64,000 bases of DNA from Marinoscillum pacificum (lineage in GTDB: Bacteria > Bacteroidota > Bacteroidia > Cytophagales > Cyclobacteriaceae): NCBI RefSeq assembly GCF_024714495.1, contig NZ_JAMZMJ010000014.1, positions 62,001 through 126,000 of the forward strand, read 5' to 3'. The notes under the pieces were generated by a model that searched no databases, was not told where the DNA came from, and worked only from the letters and a program-made list of their open reading frames with translations. Positions 18,443-27,282 of the stretch are shown here, piece after piece. Made by a program: the position numbers and the translations under genes. How positions within the stretch are numbered: the stretch's first letter is position 1; each line of letters starts with the position of its first letter.

Positions 18443-19408
18443 ATGTTGGTACGGCTGGTAAAAGATTGGCAAAAAGATGATGATTTACTCCATCAGACCA
18501 TAGCTCACTCCGGAGAATGGAATGGAGTGAAGTTTACTTTGGAAGCGGTTTCAGAGTGTGACGTGGTTGTTTTTTTGAACCGGGTGAAACATGATGAGCA
18601 GATTACTTGTAGGAAAGGTGGAAGATGGCTGTTGCAAATGGAGCCTCCTACGCCGGCTCACGCTTGGTATAGAAGGTCTGATCGTGAGGTGGATCATGTA
18701 ATAGGCCCGGAAAAGGCGAGATATGGTGTGACAAGCGAAAGGACTCATGGTGCACTGCCATGGCATCTAAACAAGAGCTATGATTTTTTGAAGGAGCTGA
18801 AACCTAAGGAAGATCCACCGAATTTGGTATCTATGATTACCAGTAATGCCAATTGGATGGCGGGACATGATTTGAGAAATGCTATAGTAAAAAGGCAGCA
18901 GTGTGGTGAGCTAAGATTTGATTTATTTGGAAGAGGCTACAACCCTATTGAGGATAAGTTTGATGCTCTTTTTCCGTACAGGTATAGCATCGTAGTGGAG
19001 AATAGTTTTTGTCCTAATTACTGGACAGAAAAGATTGCTGATTGCTTGCTTAGCTGGACTGTACCGGTTTATATGGGAGCAACCAATATTGATCAATTTT
19101 TTCCTGAAGGGAGTTTTATTCAGGTGGATCCGGATGTAGATAGTTTGAAAGAAGTTTTGACTGATCTTGATCAAGATAATTATCAAGGTCGTTTACTTGC
19201 CATTGCAAAGGCGAGGGAGATGATCCTCGATAAATATCAGCTTTTCCCCTTTCTTTCAGAAAGAGTCTTGAATAGTAAGCTTGAAAATAGTCCTTACAGA
19301 ACTTATCAACTCAAAGGGAATCGAGCTCCATGGGAGGGAGGGACTCTTTCCTTATCAAGGAAAATCCAGTATCAATGGAGGAAATTAATTAACAAAAAGC
19401 CGTATTGA
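18443..19408 (+). CDS. GT10 (alpha-1,3-fucosyltransferase-like) glycosyltransferase
   Basis: The 321-residue protein carries the GT10 C-terminal signature: YRYSIVVENSFCPNYWTEKI followed by ADCLLSWTVPVYMGATNI, matching the GDP-fucose-binding region of bacterial alpha-1,3/4-fucosyltransferases. The N-terminal half (LLQMEPPTPAHAWYRRSD) is the acceptor domain. It likely adds fucose or a related 6-deoxyhexose from a GDP-sugar; no GDP-fucose synthesis genes are in the window. The ATG at 18443 is 10 bp after the previous stop. Confidence 0.85.
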   Translation: MLVRLVKDWQKDDDLLHQTIAHSGEWNGVKFTLEAVSECDVVVFLNRVKHDEQITCRKGGRWLLQMEPPTPAHAWYRRSDREVDHVIGPEKARYGVTSERTHGALPWHLNKSYDFLKELKPKEDPPNLVSMITSNANWMAGHDLRNAIVKRQQCGELRFDLFGRGYNPIEDKFDALFPYRYSIVVENSFCPNYWTEKIADCLLSWTVPVYMGATNIDQFFPEGSFIQVDPDVDSLKEVLTDLDQDNYQGRLLAIAKAREMILDKYQLFPFLSERVLNSKLENSPYRTYQLKGNRAPWEGGTLSLSRKIQYQWRKLINKKPY

Positions 19409-20538
19409 TGTACTACAAGCTCTCCATTATTTTTGGCTTTAAGAACAGAGACACAGTAAGAGTGAGAAGGTGTCTTGATTCATTACAGCAGCAGTCGCTG
19501 AAAGAGTTTCATGTTTGTTTTGTGGATTATGGAAGTGAAGATAATGTCAGTGGAGAGATCCAAGCCCTTGTTCAGAGATATTCATTTTGCAAGTATGTAC
19601 ATGTGCCCTCTCAGGGGCAATTTTGGAATCGTGGACATGCTTTGAATATTGGTGTGAGGCAAAGCAAACCATCAGAATACATTCTGACTACAGATATTGA
19701 CCTGGTTTTTCCTCCTAATTTCATTGAGAATCTAATAGGTTATTTGAGGCCAGATCGTGAAGTTCACTTTTCTGCAAGGGACTTGTCACAAGGGTTTGAT
19801 AGATGGGGAGATTTGCATCATGGGAAACTTTATGGAGAATCACGTCCCAATACAGCATTGGGTTTAGCGCAGGCAGTGCTCCGAGAGAAGTTTGAAGCGA
19901 TCAATGGATTTGATGAGTTCTATTGTATTTGGGGGGTGGAAGATGAAGACCTGAGTGAAAGACTAACTCAAATTGGGGTAGAGACCAAATGGGTTTATCG
20001 GGATGATTGTGTGCTTTATCACCAGTGGCATCCGACCTCCGGTAGGAGGAATTTCAACTTGCCTTCTCGCTGGCAGGAGTTTTTAGTCAAGTATAAGGAA
20101 GGGAATAAATCGAGTATTCGCAATTCCGAAGATTGGGGGACATTTAAATCGGAGAGGGCAGTTCTTTCTAAGTTGGAGACTCAAAGCGATGGTTTTGTTC
20201 TTGACGATATCCCGCTTCACTTGATTACTCTCTTCATCAAACAGAAAGTCGATGAGATGTCTGATGGAGATGTGGTAAAACTCACTTTTAAGGACAGTTT
20301 ATATCTTTCGGTTGAAAATTCTCGATTGATGAGATTCATCAAAAAGATTAATAAGTTTCTGGATAGAAAGAACTCTGGACTGATGTTGACCAATGACCTT
20401 AATTATTATAAAAAACATCATACAGTTTATGATTATAGAGATGCGGTAGCATACTTTATCCTATACAACAGAAGGTCGCTGAGAGACTATTTTTTAGAGG
20501 TCAAGCAAGATAGCTTATTGTTTGTCATCTCAAAGTAA
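19408..20538 (+). CDS. Glycosyltransferase family 2 with galactosyltransferase-type C-terminal region
   Basis: The 376-residue protein has a GT2 start (YKLSIIFGFKNRDTVRVRRC, then FVDYGSEDNVSG), the DxD-type YILTTDIDLVFPPNF, and IWGVEDEDLSERLTQIG, which is the Glyco_transf_7C-like signature of galactosyl/GalNAc transferases and chondroitin-type polymerases. The ATG at 19408 overlaps the previous stop by one base; a TTG one codon earlier is possible. The tail after residue 260 is unassigned. It may build an amino-sugar or galactose linkage. Confidence 0.85.
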   Translation: MYYKLSIIFGFKNRDTVRVRRCLDSLQQQSLKEFHVCFVDYGSEDNVSGEIQALVQRYSFCKYVHVPSQGQFWNRGHALNIGVRQSKPSEYILTTDIDLVFPPNFIENLIGYLRPDREVHFSARDLSQGFDRWGDLHHGKLYGESRPNTALGLAQAVLREKFEAINGFDEFYCIWGVEDEDLSERLTQIGVETKWVYRDDCVLYHQWHPTSGRRNFNLPSRWQEFLVKYKEGNKSSIRNSEDWGTFKSERAVLSKLETQSDGFVLDDIPLHLITLFIKQKVDEMSDGDVVKLTFKDSLYLSVENSRLMRFIKKINKFLDRKNSGLMLTNDLNYYKKHHTVYDYRDAVAYFILYNRRSLRDYFLEVKQDSLLFVISK

Positions 20539-20539
20539 G

Positions 20540-21604
20540 ATGGATTTTAAGCATAAAAATATTCTGATCATTTCTCCAGAGCCTTGGCATCATATTCATG
20601 TGTCCAAGCATCATTATGCTTTAGAGTTGGCCAAGAATGACGCTCATGTGTTTTTCTTGAATCCTCCTACGCATGTATGGCAGTGTCAGAATACATCTCA
20701 GGACAATCTCAAGGTTGTGGATTACTCAGGATTTTGGCCTGGTTTGTATCGTTTACCAGGGGTTTTCAGGCGGGCTAATCAAAGAGCTGTTTTAAGAAAG
20801 CTCAAGGAGTTAGTTCAGTGCCATTTTGATATTGTCTGGTCTTTTGATAATTCCGTATTCTATGATATGGAGGTCTTCGGGAGTGCCTTCAAAATCTCCC
20901 ATATAGTGGATCTAAGTCAGGATTTTCAAACTGCTAGAGCAGCTCGTTCTGCAGATTTATGTCTAGGAGTAATTCCCAAAATTGTAGATAGGTTAAGGCG
21001 CTATAATGACAATACATATTTGATCAAACATGGAGTTCATATTTATCCATGTTCGGAGCAGGTTACTTTGCCTGGAGATGGTAAGGTCAAAGCACTGTAT
21101 TTTGGAAATTTGAAGATGCCACATCTGGACTGGTCACTTTTGCGTAATGCAGCAATGACACATGCTGAGGTAGATTTTGTTCTCCTTGGATCTGGGCATG
21201 AGTCTGTCCCTGCTGATGTATCCTCATTACTCAACGTACATTTGCTATATCCTGTGCCTTCTGAAGATCTTTCCTGCTATATGAATGCTGCAGATATATT
21301 GCTGCTTTTTTATCAGAAGGAATATTACATGAATTATGCTTCGCCTCATAAGATGATGGAATATTTGAGTTCAGGTAAGCCAATTGTCGCTTCTTATACG
21401 GCAGACTACAAGCAACATGAAGACTTAATCCAAATGGCTAGGACCCAGGAGGAATGGCTGGAGGAACTAGCAAAGACGATAGACTTACAGGAAAAAGGAG
21501 AAGAACAATCATTGGCTACTAGGAGAATAAGCCTGTGTTATTCTAATGCTTATGATCAAAAGGTGGGATACATCGGAGGATTGATTAGTTCATTGGAAGT
21601 ATGA
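20540..21604 (+). CDS. GT-B glycosyltransferase (TuaH-like)
   Basis: The 354-residue protein starts with KNILIISPEPWHHIHVSKHH and has the nucleotide-sugar half with KALYFGNLKMPHLDWSLL, then LLYPVPSEDLSCYMNAADI and SPHKMMEYLSSGKPIVAS. This resembles GT1/GT4-like transferases of the TuaH type. The ATG at 20540 follows the previous stop by one base; a TTG at 20522 would add six residues. The 3' end overlaps a convergent glycosyltransferase gene by 20 bp. Confidence 0.85.
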   Translation: MDFKHKNILIISPEPWHHIHVSKHHYALELAKNDAHVFFLNPPTHVWQCQNTSQDNLKVVDYSGFWPGLYRLPGVFRRANQRAVLRKLKELVQCHFDIVWSFDNSVFYDMEVFGSAFKISHIVDLSQDFQTARAARSADLCLGVIPKIVDRLRRYNDNTYLIKHGVHIYPCSEQVTLPGDGKVKALYFGNLKMPHLDWSLLRNAAMTHAEVDFVLLGSGHESVPADVSSLLNVHLLYPVPSEDLSCYMNAADILLLFYQKEYYMNYASPHKMMEYLSSGKPIVASYTADYKQHEDLIQMARTQEEWLEELAKTIDLQEKGEEQSLATRRISLCYSNAYDQKVGYIGGLISSLEV

Positions 21605-22871
21605 TTTTACCCATCTTTTGAGCTTGATTGGAGCGGGTAAAAGATTGTAATTCATGCAATTGACTGTCTTTCATTTGATCTATTTCTCCATTTTTCCATA
21701 ATCTGTACTTGTTTTGAAGGTAGGAGACTACCATGTCAATTTTATTGACAAAGCTGATGTGCTCCATATGAATGAGTGTCTTTTCTACGATTCCTCTATC
21801 CGATGGACAAAATAGGATGGCAGTTTTAGCCGCGAGGTAGTCATAAATTTTTGCAGAAAACCACCCTGAGGAATCAGGAAATGCGGGATGCCAAATAAGC
21901 GTTTGAGATTGACAAAACTTAATAACTCCAAGTTGATCAGTCTTCGGTAGAAACTGAATATTATTTTCTGGTACGTATGATTTTATTTCATCTATTAGGT
22001 TAGGACGATAGGTCTTGTTTAGTCCTAGAAACTCAAGCTTCACGTTTTCTCTTTCTGAAGAAGGTAGACTCTTCAAAAAATGCTTGAAGCCAGTCAAGAA
22101 AGTACCTAGATCCTGATTGGGATAGAAGGTGCCTATGCATCCAACGGAAAAATACTCTGATTTTGAAGATGAGATGGTTAGTAATTTGTCATCAAACCCA
22201 TTGGGGATGATATGTCCTTTTTTTGAAGTTAGTGTCTCTAAAATGGAAAGCCATTCAGGGCTGGTAATGGAAAATGAAGCTGATGATTTGATCCATCTTT
22301 TCCAATAGTATTTGATGAATTTGTCCTGAAATTTCTGTGAGTTTCCTACTGTCACAGAATGGGTAAAAACATGCTTGGCCCATAAGTCTCTAAAATCAAG
22401 AATATACGGAAGGTTGAATTTTTTGTAGACGAAGTGAGCTAGCTTAAGACAGTGATGGGGGCTATAAATGCCTATTACAGCATCAAACTGCTCTGATTTG
22501 AGGTAATTATTAAGGGCTTTTTTGAGATTAATATAAGAATTGAGCTCTGCTGGAGAAACATTTAAATTTCCTATCATCCAGTGAAATGTAATGACAAGCT
22601 TGTCGAGTAAGGGAATGTTGAGTAGGAAAGAGAGTATTTTAGCTTTTGTCTTAAATGGGATAGGCACTAGAATTTCATCATGGGTATCATAAATGCCTTT
22701 TTGTATAGATACATTCTCCTCTACCAGATGTCCGTTGGAGGTGCGCATGGGAGTAAATATGGTCGGCCTGATCCCAAACTGCTGTAGATAGTCAGCATAG
22801 GCTTTGGTTCTTTTGCTGGCTACAACATTGAGCGGTGGAAAATGATAGGCGATAATTAAAACTCGTTTCAT
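21585..22871 (-). CDS. Glycosyltransferase family 4-like protein
   Basis: The 428-residue protein begins MKRVLIIAYHFPPLNVVASK, a start shared by many Bacteroidota GT4 enzymes, and has LPYILDFRDLWAKHVFTHSV, then VGCIGTFYPNQDLGTFLTGF and IYDYLAAKTAILFCPSDRG in the C-terminal half. It is one of two glycosyltransferases in the locus on the minus strand. The gene is single, between a convergent and a divergent neighbour. Confidence 0.88.
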   Translation of the reverse strand: MKRVLIIAYHFPPLNVVASKRTKAYADYLQQFGIRPTIFTPMRTSNGHLVEENVSIQKGIYDTHDEILVPIPFKTKAKILSFLLNIPLLDKLVITFHWMIGNLNVSPAELNSYINLKKALNNYLKSEQFDAVIGIYSPHHCLKLAHFVYKKFNLPYILDFRDLWAKHVFTHSVTVGNSQKFQDKFIKYYWKRWIKSSASFSITSPEWLSILETLTSKKGHIIPNGFDDKLLTISSSKSEYFSVGCIGTFYPNQDLGTFLTGFKHFLKSLPSSERENVKLEFLGLNKTYRPNLIDEIKSYVPENNIQFLPKTDQLGVIKFCQSQTLIWHPAFPDSSGWFSAKIYDYLAAKTAILFCPSDRGIVEKTLIHMEHISFVNKIDMVVSYLQNKYRLWKNGEIDQMKDSQLHELQSFTRSNQAQKMGKIILPMN

Positions 22872-23119
22872 ATCAATCTAGCAGGAATGGGAAGAGAGAT
22901 GGTTTAGGGATTCATTCCATACAATATTCCTACTTTTGCCAAAGGTAGTTGGTTTTGAAAATTGAATTGTCTCATAGACTAAAGAAGGAAGTATGGGTGT
23001 CCACGCATGTTGCCTTAAGTCAATGCAAACATTTTTGGTAGCAATCACACTGCAGAGCATTACACACTAAGTAGGTTGCTTTACAAATGCGTTCTAAAAT
23101 ATTTTAACTGAAAAATACT

Positions 23120-23947
23120 GTGAAAAATCCATTGGTTTCTATCATCATGCCGGTTTATAACTCGGAAAGGTATGTTGGTGAGGCAATTCGGTCCGTGATT
23201 GATCAGAAATATGAGAATTGGGAGCTTCTGATCGTCAATGATGGGAGTACTGATGATTCTGAGGGAGTGATTTTATCATATGAAGATAATAGAATTCAAT
23301 ATTTTTCTAAGGAAAACGGAGGCGTGAGTTCTGCTCGCAATCTCGCTTTGGGTGTTTGTAAGGGAGCCTTTATGATATTTTTTGATGCTGATGATATCAT
23401 GCCTGAAGAAGCGGTGAGCGCCCGGATGGCTATTTTTGATCAGGATGATACGCTTGACTTTGTAGATGGCAAAGTTAAGTATGTCTCTAACGAGTTGGAG
23501 GTGCTGGATCATGAGTATATACCGGATTTTCAGGGCAATCCTTTGTCTTTATTATTCAGGCTGGATAGAAGGTGTCTGTTTGGGAATACCTGGATGGTGA
23601 GAAGGCGGGCAGGAATTACATACAGGTTTAATGAAAGTCTGACTCATGCGGAAGATTTGTTTTTTTACTTATCAATATGCAATCAGTGCGAGACCAAATA
23701 TACTTTCACAAATCATGAAGTGCTCAGGTACCGGCAGCATCCTACATCTGCTATGAAAAATCTGAAAGGATTAGAAAACGGATACTACAAGCTCCTGCAG
23801 ACCATACAATCCGATATTTCACATACCAGAGGCCAATTTCATCATTTGAAGCTAAGGGTGATCCGGATCATGTTTTTATCTCATCTGATTGATGGAAAAG
23901 ACCTTTCATCGGCTTTTCGAGTAGTGTTTAAGTTTTCATGGATATGA
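23120..23947 (+). CDS. Glycosyltransferase family 2
   Basis: The 275-residue protein is a classic GT2: PLVSIIMPVYNSERYVGEAI, ENWELLIVNDGSTDDSEG, GVSSARNLALGVCKGAFMIF and the DxD-like FFDADDIMPEEA. The start is GTG at 23120; no ATG precedes the PLVSIIMPVYN core in frame. A 248-bp gap without recognised features lies upstream, so a promoter could be there. The end overlaps the next gene by 10 nt. Confidence 0.92.
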   Translation: MKNPLVSIIMPVYNSERYVGEAIRSVIDQKYENWELLIVNDGSTDDSEGVILSYEDNRIQYFSKENGGVSSARNLALGVCKGAFMIFFDADDIMPEEAVSARMAIFDQDDTLDFVDGKVKYVSNELEVLDHEYIPDFQGNPLSLLFRLDRRCLFGNTWMVRRRAGITYRFNESLTHAEDLFFYLSICNQCETKYTFTNHEVLRYRQHPTSAMKNLKGLENGYYKLLQTIQSDISHTRGQFHHLKLRVIRIMFLSHLIDGKDLSSAFRVVFKFSWI

Positions 23948-25179
23948 CAAAAAAATTGAATACGCTGGTTTTTATTTATAATAGCTTCAATGATCCATTG
24001 TTTCAGAATCTGGTGCTGAGCTATATCAAAACCCTAAGTACCAAAACACATGGAGAGTTTCATGTGGTGACCTTTGAACAACCAGTTTATGCTTTGACCA
24101 GCGAGGAAATGAAACTTGTAACAGAGGATTTGGCACTAAGTAGAATTTACTGGCATCCACTTCAGTTTCACACAGGTAAGTTTTTACTGCTCAAAAAAGC
24201 CTGGGATTTTATTCAGTCACTTTTTCATATTCTGTATTTAAGGATAAAGTATCAAACAAAAGTGATTCTGGCCTTTGCCAATGTTGCTGCTTCTATTTCC
24301 ATTATTCTGAAAAAACTGTTGCGAATGAAAATGGTGGTTTACTCCTATGAACCACACAGTGAGTTTATGGCAGACTTAGGGTTTTGGAATAGAACAGGGT
24401 TGAAGTTCAAAATTCTCAATTATCTCGAAAGTATGGCAGGTCAAGATGCCGATTATATCATGACAGGTACCCGATACATGTTGGAGGAGTTGAAGTCTAA
24501 AGGGTCTAGAGCACAGCTTTTTCGAGCTCCAACCGCAGTAGACGCCAATGATTTTCAATTTAGACCTGAGGAAAGAGCAAGTTTGAGAAGAAAGTTGGGG
24601 GTCGAAAGCAAACATGTCTTTCTATATCTTGGCAAATTTGGGGGACTTTACTATACAGATGAACTACCAGAGATGAGTGCAGCAATCAAACGGGAAATTC
24701 CCAATGCCTTCTTTCTTGTGGTGACCTCTAATGATCATGCAGAGATAGCTGAAATGTATTCAAATTTTTTGGATGCGGAAGATTATCATATAACTGGAAA
24801 CTTGACTTATGAAGAAGTAAAGGAATATATCAGTGCGGCAGACATGGGTATCAGTGGGGTTCCGCCTTCACCCTCGCAGAAGTTTAGATCACCAACAAAA
24901 GTAGCGGAGTATTTGCTATGTGGATTGCCTTACATTACTACTAGGGGAGTTTCTGAGGATGATGAGTATGCTGTTAAATACAATGTGGGAGTAGTGTTTG
25001 ACTCTTTCCGCACGGAGTTGGTTAAGGATGCCTTACCACAGGTTCAAAGATTGTTTAATGAAGATCCAGTAGTTTTGAGGGAACGATGCAGGCAGACAGG
25101 TTTGGAATATCGTTCAAAAGAGCATGTAGATGGCGTTTTACTTGAAGTCTATGAGAGCATCTGGCTATGCTCAGATTAA
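23938..25179 (+). CDS. Glycosyltransferase family 4
   Basis: The 413-residue protein has a GT-B layout: an N-terminal half with MVVYSYEPHSEFMADLGFWN and DADYIMTGTRYMLEELKSKG, and a C-terminal nucleotide-sugar half with VFLYLGKFGGLYYTDELPEM, ISAADMGISGVPPSPSQKFR and PTKVAEYLLCGLPYITTRG. The PTK-x-E-Y segment corresponds to the usual sugar-nucleotide loop. It is translationally coupled to the GT2 before it (10-nt overlap). Substrates are unknown. Confidence 0.85.
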   Translation: MDMTKKLNTLVFIYNSFNDPLFQNLVLSYIKTLSTKTHGEFHVVTFEQPVYALTSEEMKLVTEDLALSRIYWHPLQFHTGKFLLLKKAWDFIQSLFHILYLRIKYQTKVILAFANVAASISIILKKLLRMKMVVYSYEPHSEFMADLGFWNRTGLKFKILNYLESMAGQDADYIMTGTRYMLEELKSKGSRAQLFRAPTAVDANDFQFRPEERASLRRKLGVESKHVFLYLGKFGGLYYTDELPEMSAAIKREIPNAFFLVVTSNDHAEIAEMYSNFLDAEDYHITGNLTYEEVKEYISAADMGISGVPPSPSQKFRSPTKVAEYLLCGLPYITTRGVSEDDEYAVKYNVGVVFDSFRTELVKDALPQVQRLFNEDPVVLRERCRQTGLEYRSKEHVDGVLLEVYESIWLCSD

Positions 25180-25357
25180 TAGTTTATTGATTTATTCATT
25201 GCCGTTCTTTTAGTTGTAGCTTTTGATATGTCAATTATCCTTTCATTCAATCAGTTTATCGATTATTCATGTTAATGGCAATAATATATTTTACCTTCGA
25301 GATTTAAATGAATGACATTCGCTGTTGTAAAGCGTGGTGTTGCATAAAGCAATATTA

Positions 25358-26455
25358 ATGAAGGAAAGATTTGGGATAGTCATGCAGGACCTTCCTGGTT
25401 CAACAGAAACTTTTATAAAAGCGCATATAAGTGAGTTGCAACCGAGATTTGTCTATTACGGAGCTCCAATCCCGCAATTTGTGAATGACGATAAATTACA
25501 GCCACTATTCATGCGAGCACTTAGAAAAGTGGCGGCGGTTCTTAAGAATGAAACTTATTGGCATGATGAAGTTGCTTTTGAAAAACACTTGAAAAAGCAA
25601 TCTATTGAAGTTCTGCTGGCAGAATATGGTGTTGTTGGTGCTTATATTTATAAAACTTGTCAGAAGTTGGGTATTAAGCTGGTTATTCATTTTCATGGAT
25701 ACGATGCTTCTATGTATTCTGTAATTCTGAGGCTTGGCAATCGATACCGTCAGATGTTTGAAGTAGCTACTAGGGTTGTTGCTGTATCTGAGGAAATGAA
25801 AAATGACTTAATTATTCTTGGTTGCGACCCTCAGAAAATTGATGTAAACCCCTATGGACCAAATGAGGAGTTCACCAATGTGATTCCCAATTATCAGTCA
25901 AATAATATAGTAAGTGTGGGTCGTTTTACGGAAAAGAAAGCTCCAGATGTAATGATTAAGGCTTTTGCAAGAGTCCTTAAAGCATTTCCTGAAGCTCGGT
26001 TGAGAATGATTGGAGACGGTGAGTTGAAGAAGAGTTGTGAAGATCTGGTTGTCGAGTTAGGCCTTGCTGATCAGATTGAGTTTCTTGGACTATTATCAAA
26101 GGATCATATTTGCAAAGTCTTTGAGGATTCTAGCATTTTCGTTCAGCACTCCGTTCAGGCAAGTAGCGGTGATAAGGAAGGATCTCCCGTAGCTATTATG
26201 GAGGCAGCCGCAGCAGGTCTTCCTATTGTCTCAACCAGACATGCAGGCATAAGAGAAACAGTAATTGAAGAAGAAACAGGATATTTGTGCAATGAGCATG
26301 ATGTGCAATCGTTTAGTGACAACCTGAAAAAATTGCTTGAATCTAAGAACAGAAGAGAGCAAATGGGAAATGCAGGAAGGGTGCACATTAAAACTAATTT
26401 TTCCAGGCAGAAGCATATAGGCTTTCTTAATAATATAGTCAGTAACGCAACTTAA
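25358..26455 (+). CDS. Glycosyltransferase family 4
   Basis: The 365-residue protein begins KERFGIVMQDLPGSTETFI, typical of WcaL/AmsK-type colanic-acid-like transferases, and has KLVIHFHGYDASMYSVI, VGRFTEKKAPDVMIKAFARV, IEFLGLLSKDHICKVFEDSS and the E-x7-E region GSPVAIMEAAAAGLPIVSTR. It likely adds a hexose during repeat-unit assembly. The ATG at 25358 was preferred to a GTG at 25334. It opens the run of genes that includes the exporter, which starts 4 bp after its stop. Confidence 0.92.
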   Translation: MKERFGIVMQDLPGSTETFIKAHISELQPRFVYYGAPIPQFVNDDKLQPLFMRALRKVAAVLKNETYWHDEVAFEKHLKKQSIEVLLAEYGVVGAYIYKTCQKLGIKLVIHFHGYDASMYSVILRLGNRYRQMFEVATRVVAVSEEMKNDLIILGCDPQKIDVNPYGPNEEFTNVIPNYQSNNIVSVGRFTEKKAPDVMIKAFARVLKAFPEARLRMIGDGELKKSCEDLVVELGLADQIEFLGLLSKDHICKVFEDSSIFVQHSVQASSGDKEGSPVAIMEAAAAGLPIVSTRHAGIRETVIEEETGYLCNEHDVQSFSDNLKKLLESKNRREQMGNAGRVHIKTNFSRQKHIGFLNNIVSNAT

Positions 26456-26459
26456 GAAT

Positions 26460-27281
26460 ATGGATGATATTACAATTATAGAGCCCAAGAAAGGATGGCA
26501 GCTGGTAGATTGGAAAGAACTATTCCATTATCGTGATTTGCTTTACTTCTTGACTATTCGGTCAATCAAGGCCAAATATGCTCAGTCTGTGCTAGGAGTA
26601 GGTTGGGCTATATTGCAACCGCTCATTCAAACCGTAATATTCACTGTTATATTTGGAAATTTGGCTCAGCTCAGCTCTGATGGAATTCCTTATATTTTAT
26701 TTAGTTATGTAGCGATGGTTCCATGGAATTATTTTTCAAATATTCTTTCCGGAAGTGCCGGAAGTTTGGTTACCAATAAGAACTTGTTATCAAAAGTATA
26801 TTTCCCAAGAATCGTACTTCCATTATCAACTGTTTTCTCTGCATTAATTGATTTTGGTATAGCTTTTTTGGTGCTCATTGGTTTCTTTGTTTATTATCAG
26901 TTTATTCCTACTTGGGAAATCGTATTTTTTCCGATTCTCTTAATGATATTGATCATGACTTCCCTAGGGACAGGTATGATTCTGTCTGCATTAGCAGTTC
27001 AATACCGGGATGTACAGTATGCAATGACTTTTATGGTGCGATTGTTAATGTATGGAGCCCCTGTTGTATATTCTGTATCCATCATTCCTGACAAATACCT
27101 TTACTGGTACGCCCTCAATCCAATGGTGGGTGTGATCGAAGGTATGCGGTCAGCTTTTCTCGGCTCCAAACCTTTGCCTTGGGATTTGATTGGAATAGGT
27201 GCATTAGTCGCACTCTTATTATTTTTATTTGGGGTCTTTTACTTCAAACGAATGGAAAAGTATTTTGCCGATATAGCCTGA
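26460..27281 (+). CDS. wzm: Polysaccharide ABC transporter permease (Wzm-like)
   Basis: The 273-residue membrane protein has about six helices and the ABC2 motifs LTIRSIKAKYAQSVLGVGWA and ILQPLIQTVIFTVIFGNLAQ, diagnostic of Wzm/TagG/RfbA permeases that export completed lipid-linked polysaccharide across the inner membrane. It starts 4 bp after the upstream glycosyltransferase and one base separates it from the ATPase gene, so the two subunits are made together. The presence of a Wzm/Wzt pair indicates an ABC-dependent rather than Wzx/Wzy route for at least one glycan. Confidence 0.95.
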   Translation: MDDITIIEPKKGWQLVDWKELFHYRDLLYFLTIRSIKAKYAQSVLGVGWAILQPLIQTVIFTVIFGNLAQLSSDGIPYILFSYVAMVPWNYFSNILSGSAGSLVTNKNLLSKVYFPRIVLPLSTVFSALIDFGIAFLVLIGFFVYYQFIPTWEIVFFPILLMILIMTSLGTGMILSALAVQYRDVQYAMTFMVRLLMYGAPVVYSVSIIPDKYLYWYALNPMVGVIEGMRSAFLGSKPLPWDLIGIGALVALLLFLFGVFYFKRMEKYFADIA

Positions 27282-27282
27282 G

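Noticed and set aside
22878-23060. 60-codon minus-strand frame in the gap between two glycosyltransferases
   Set aside because: No recognisable motif and no promoter or start context; treated as chance.
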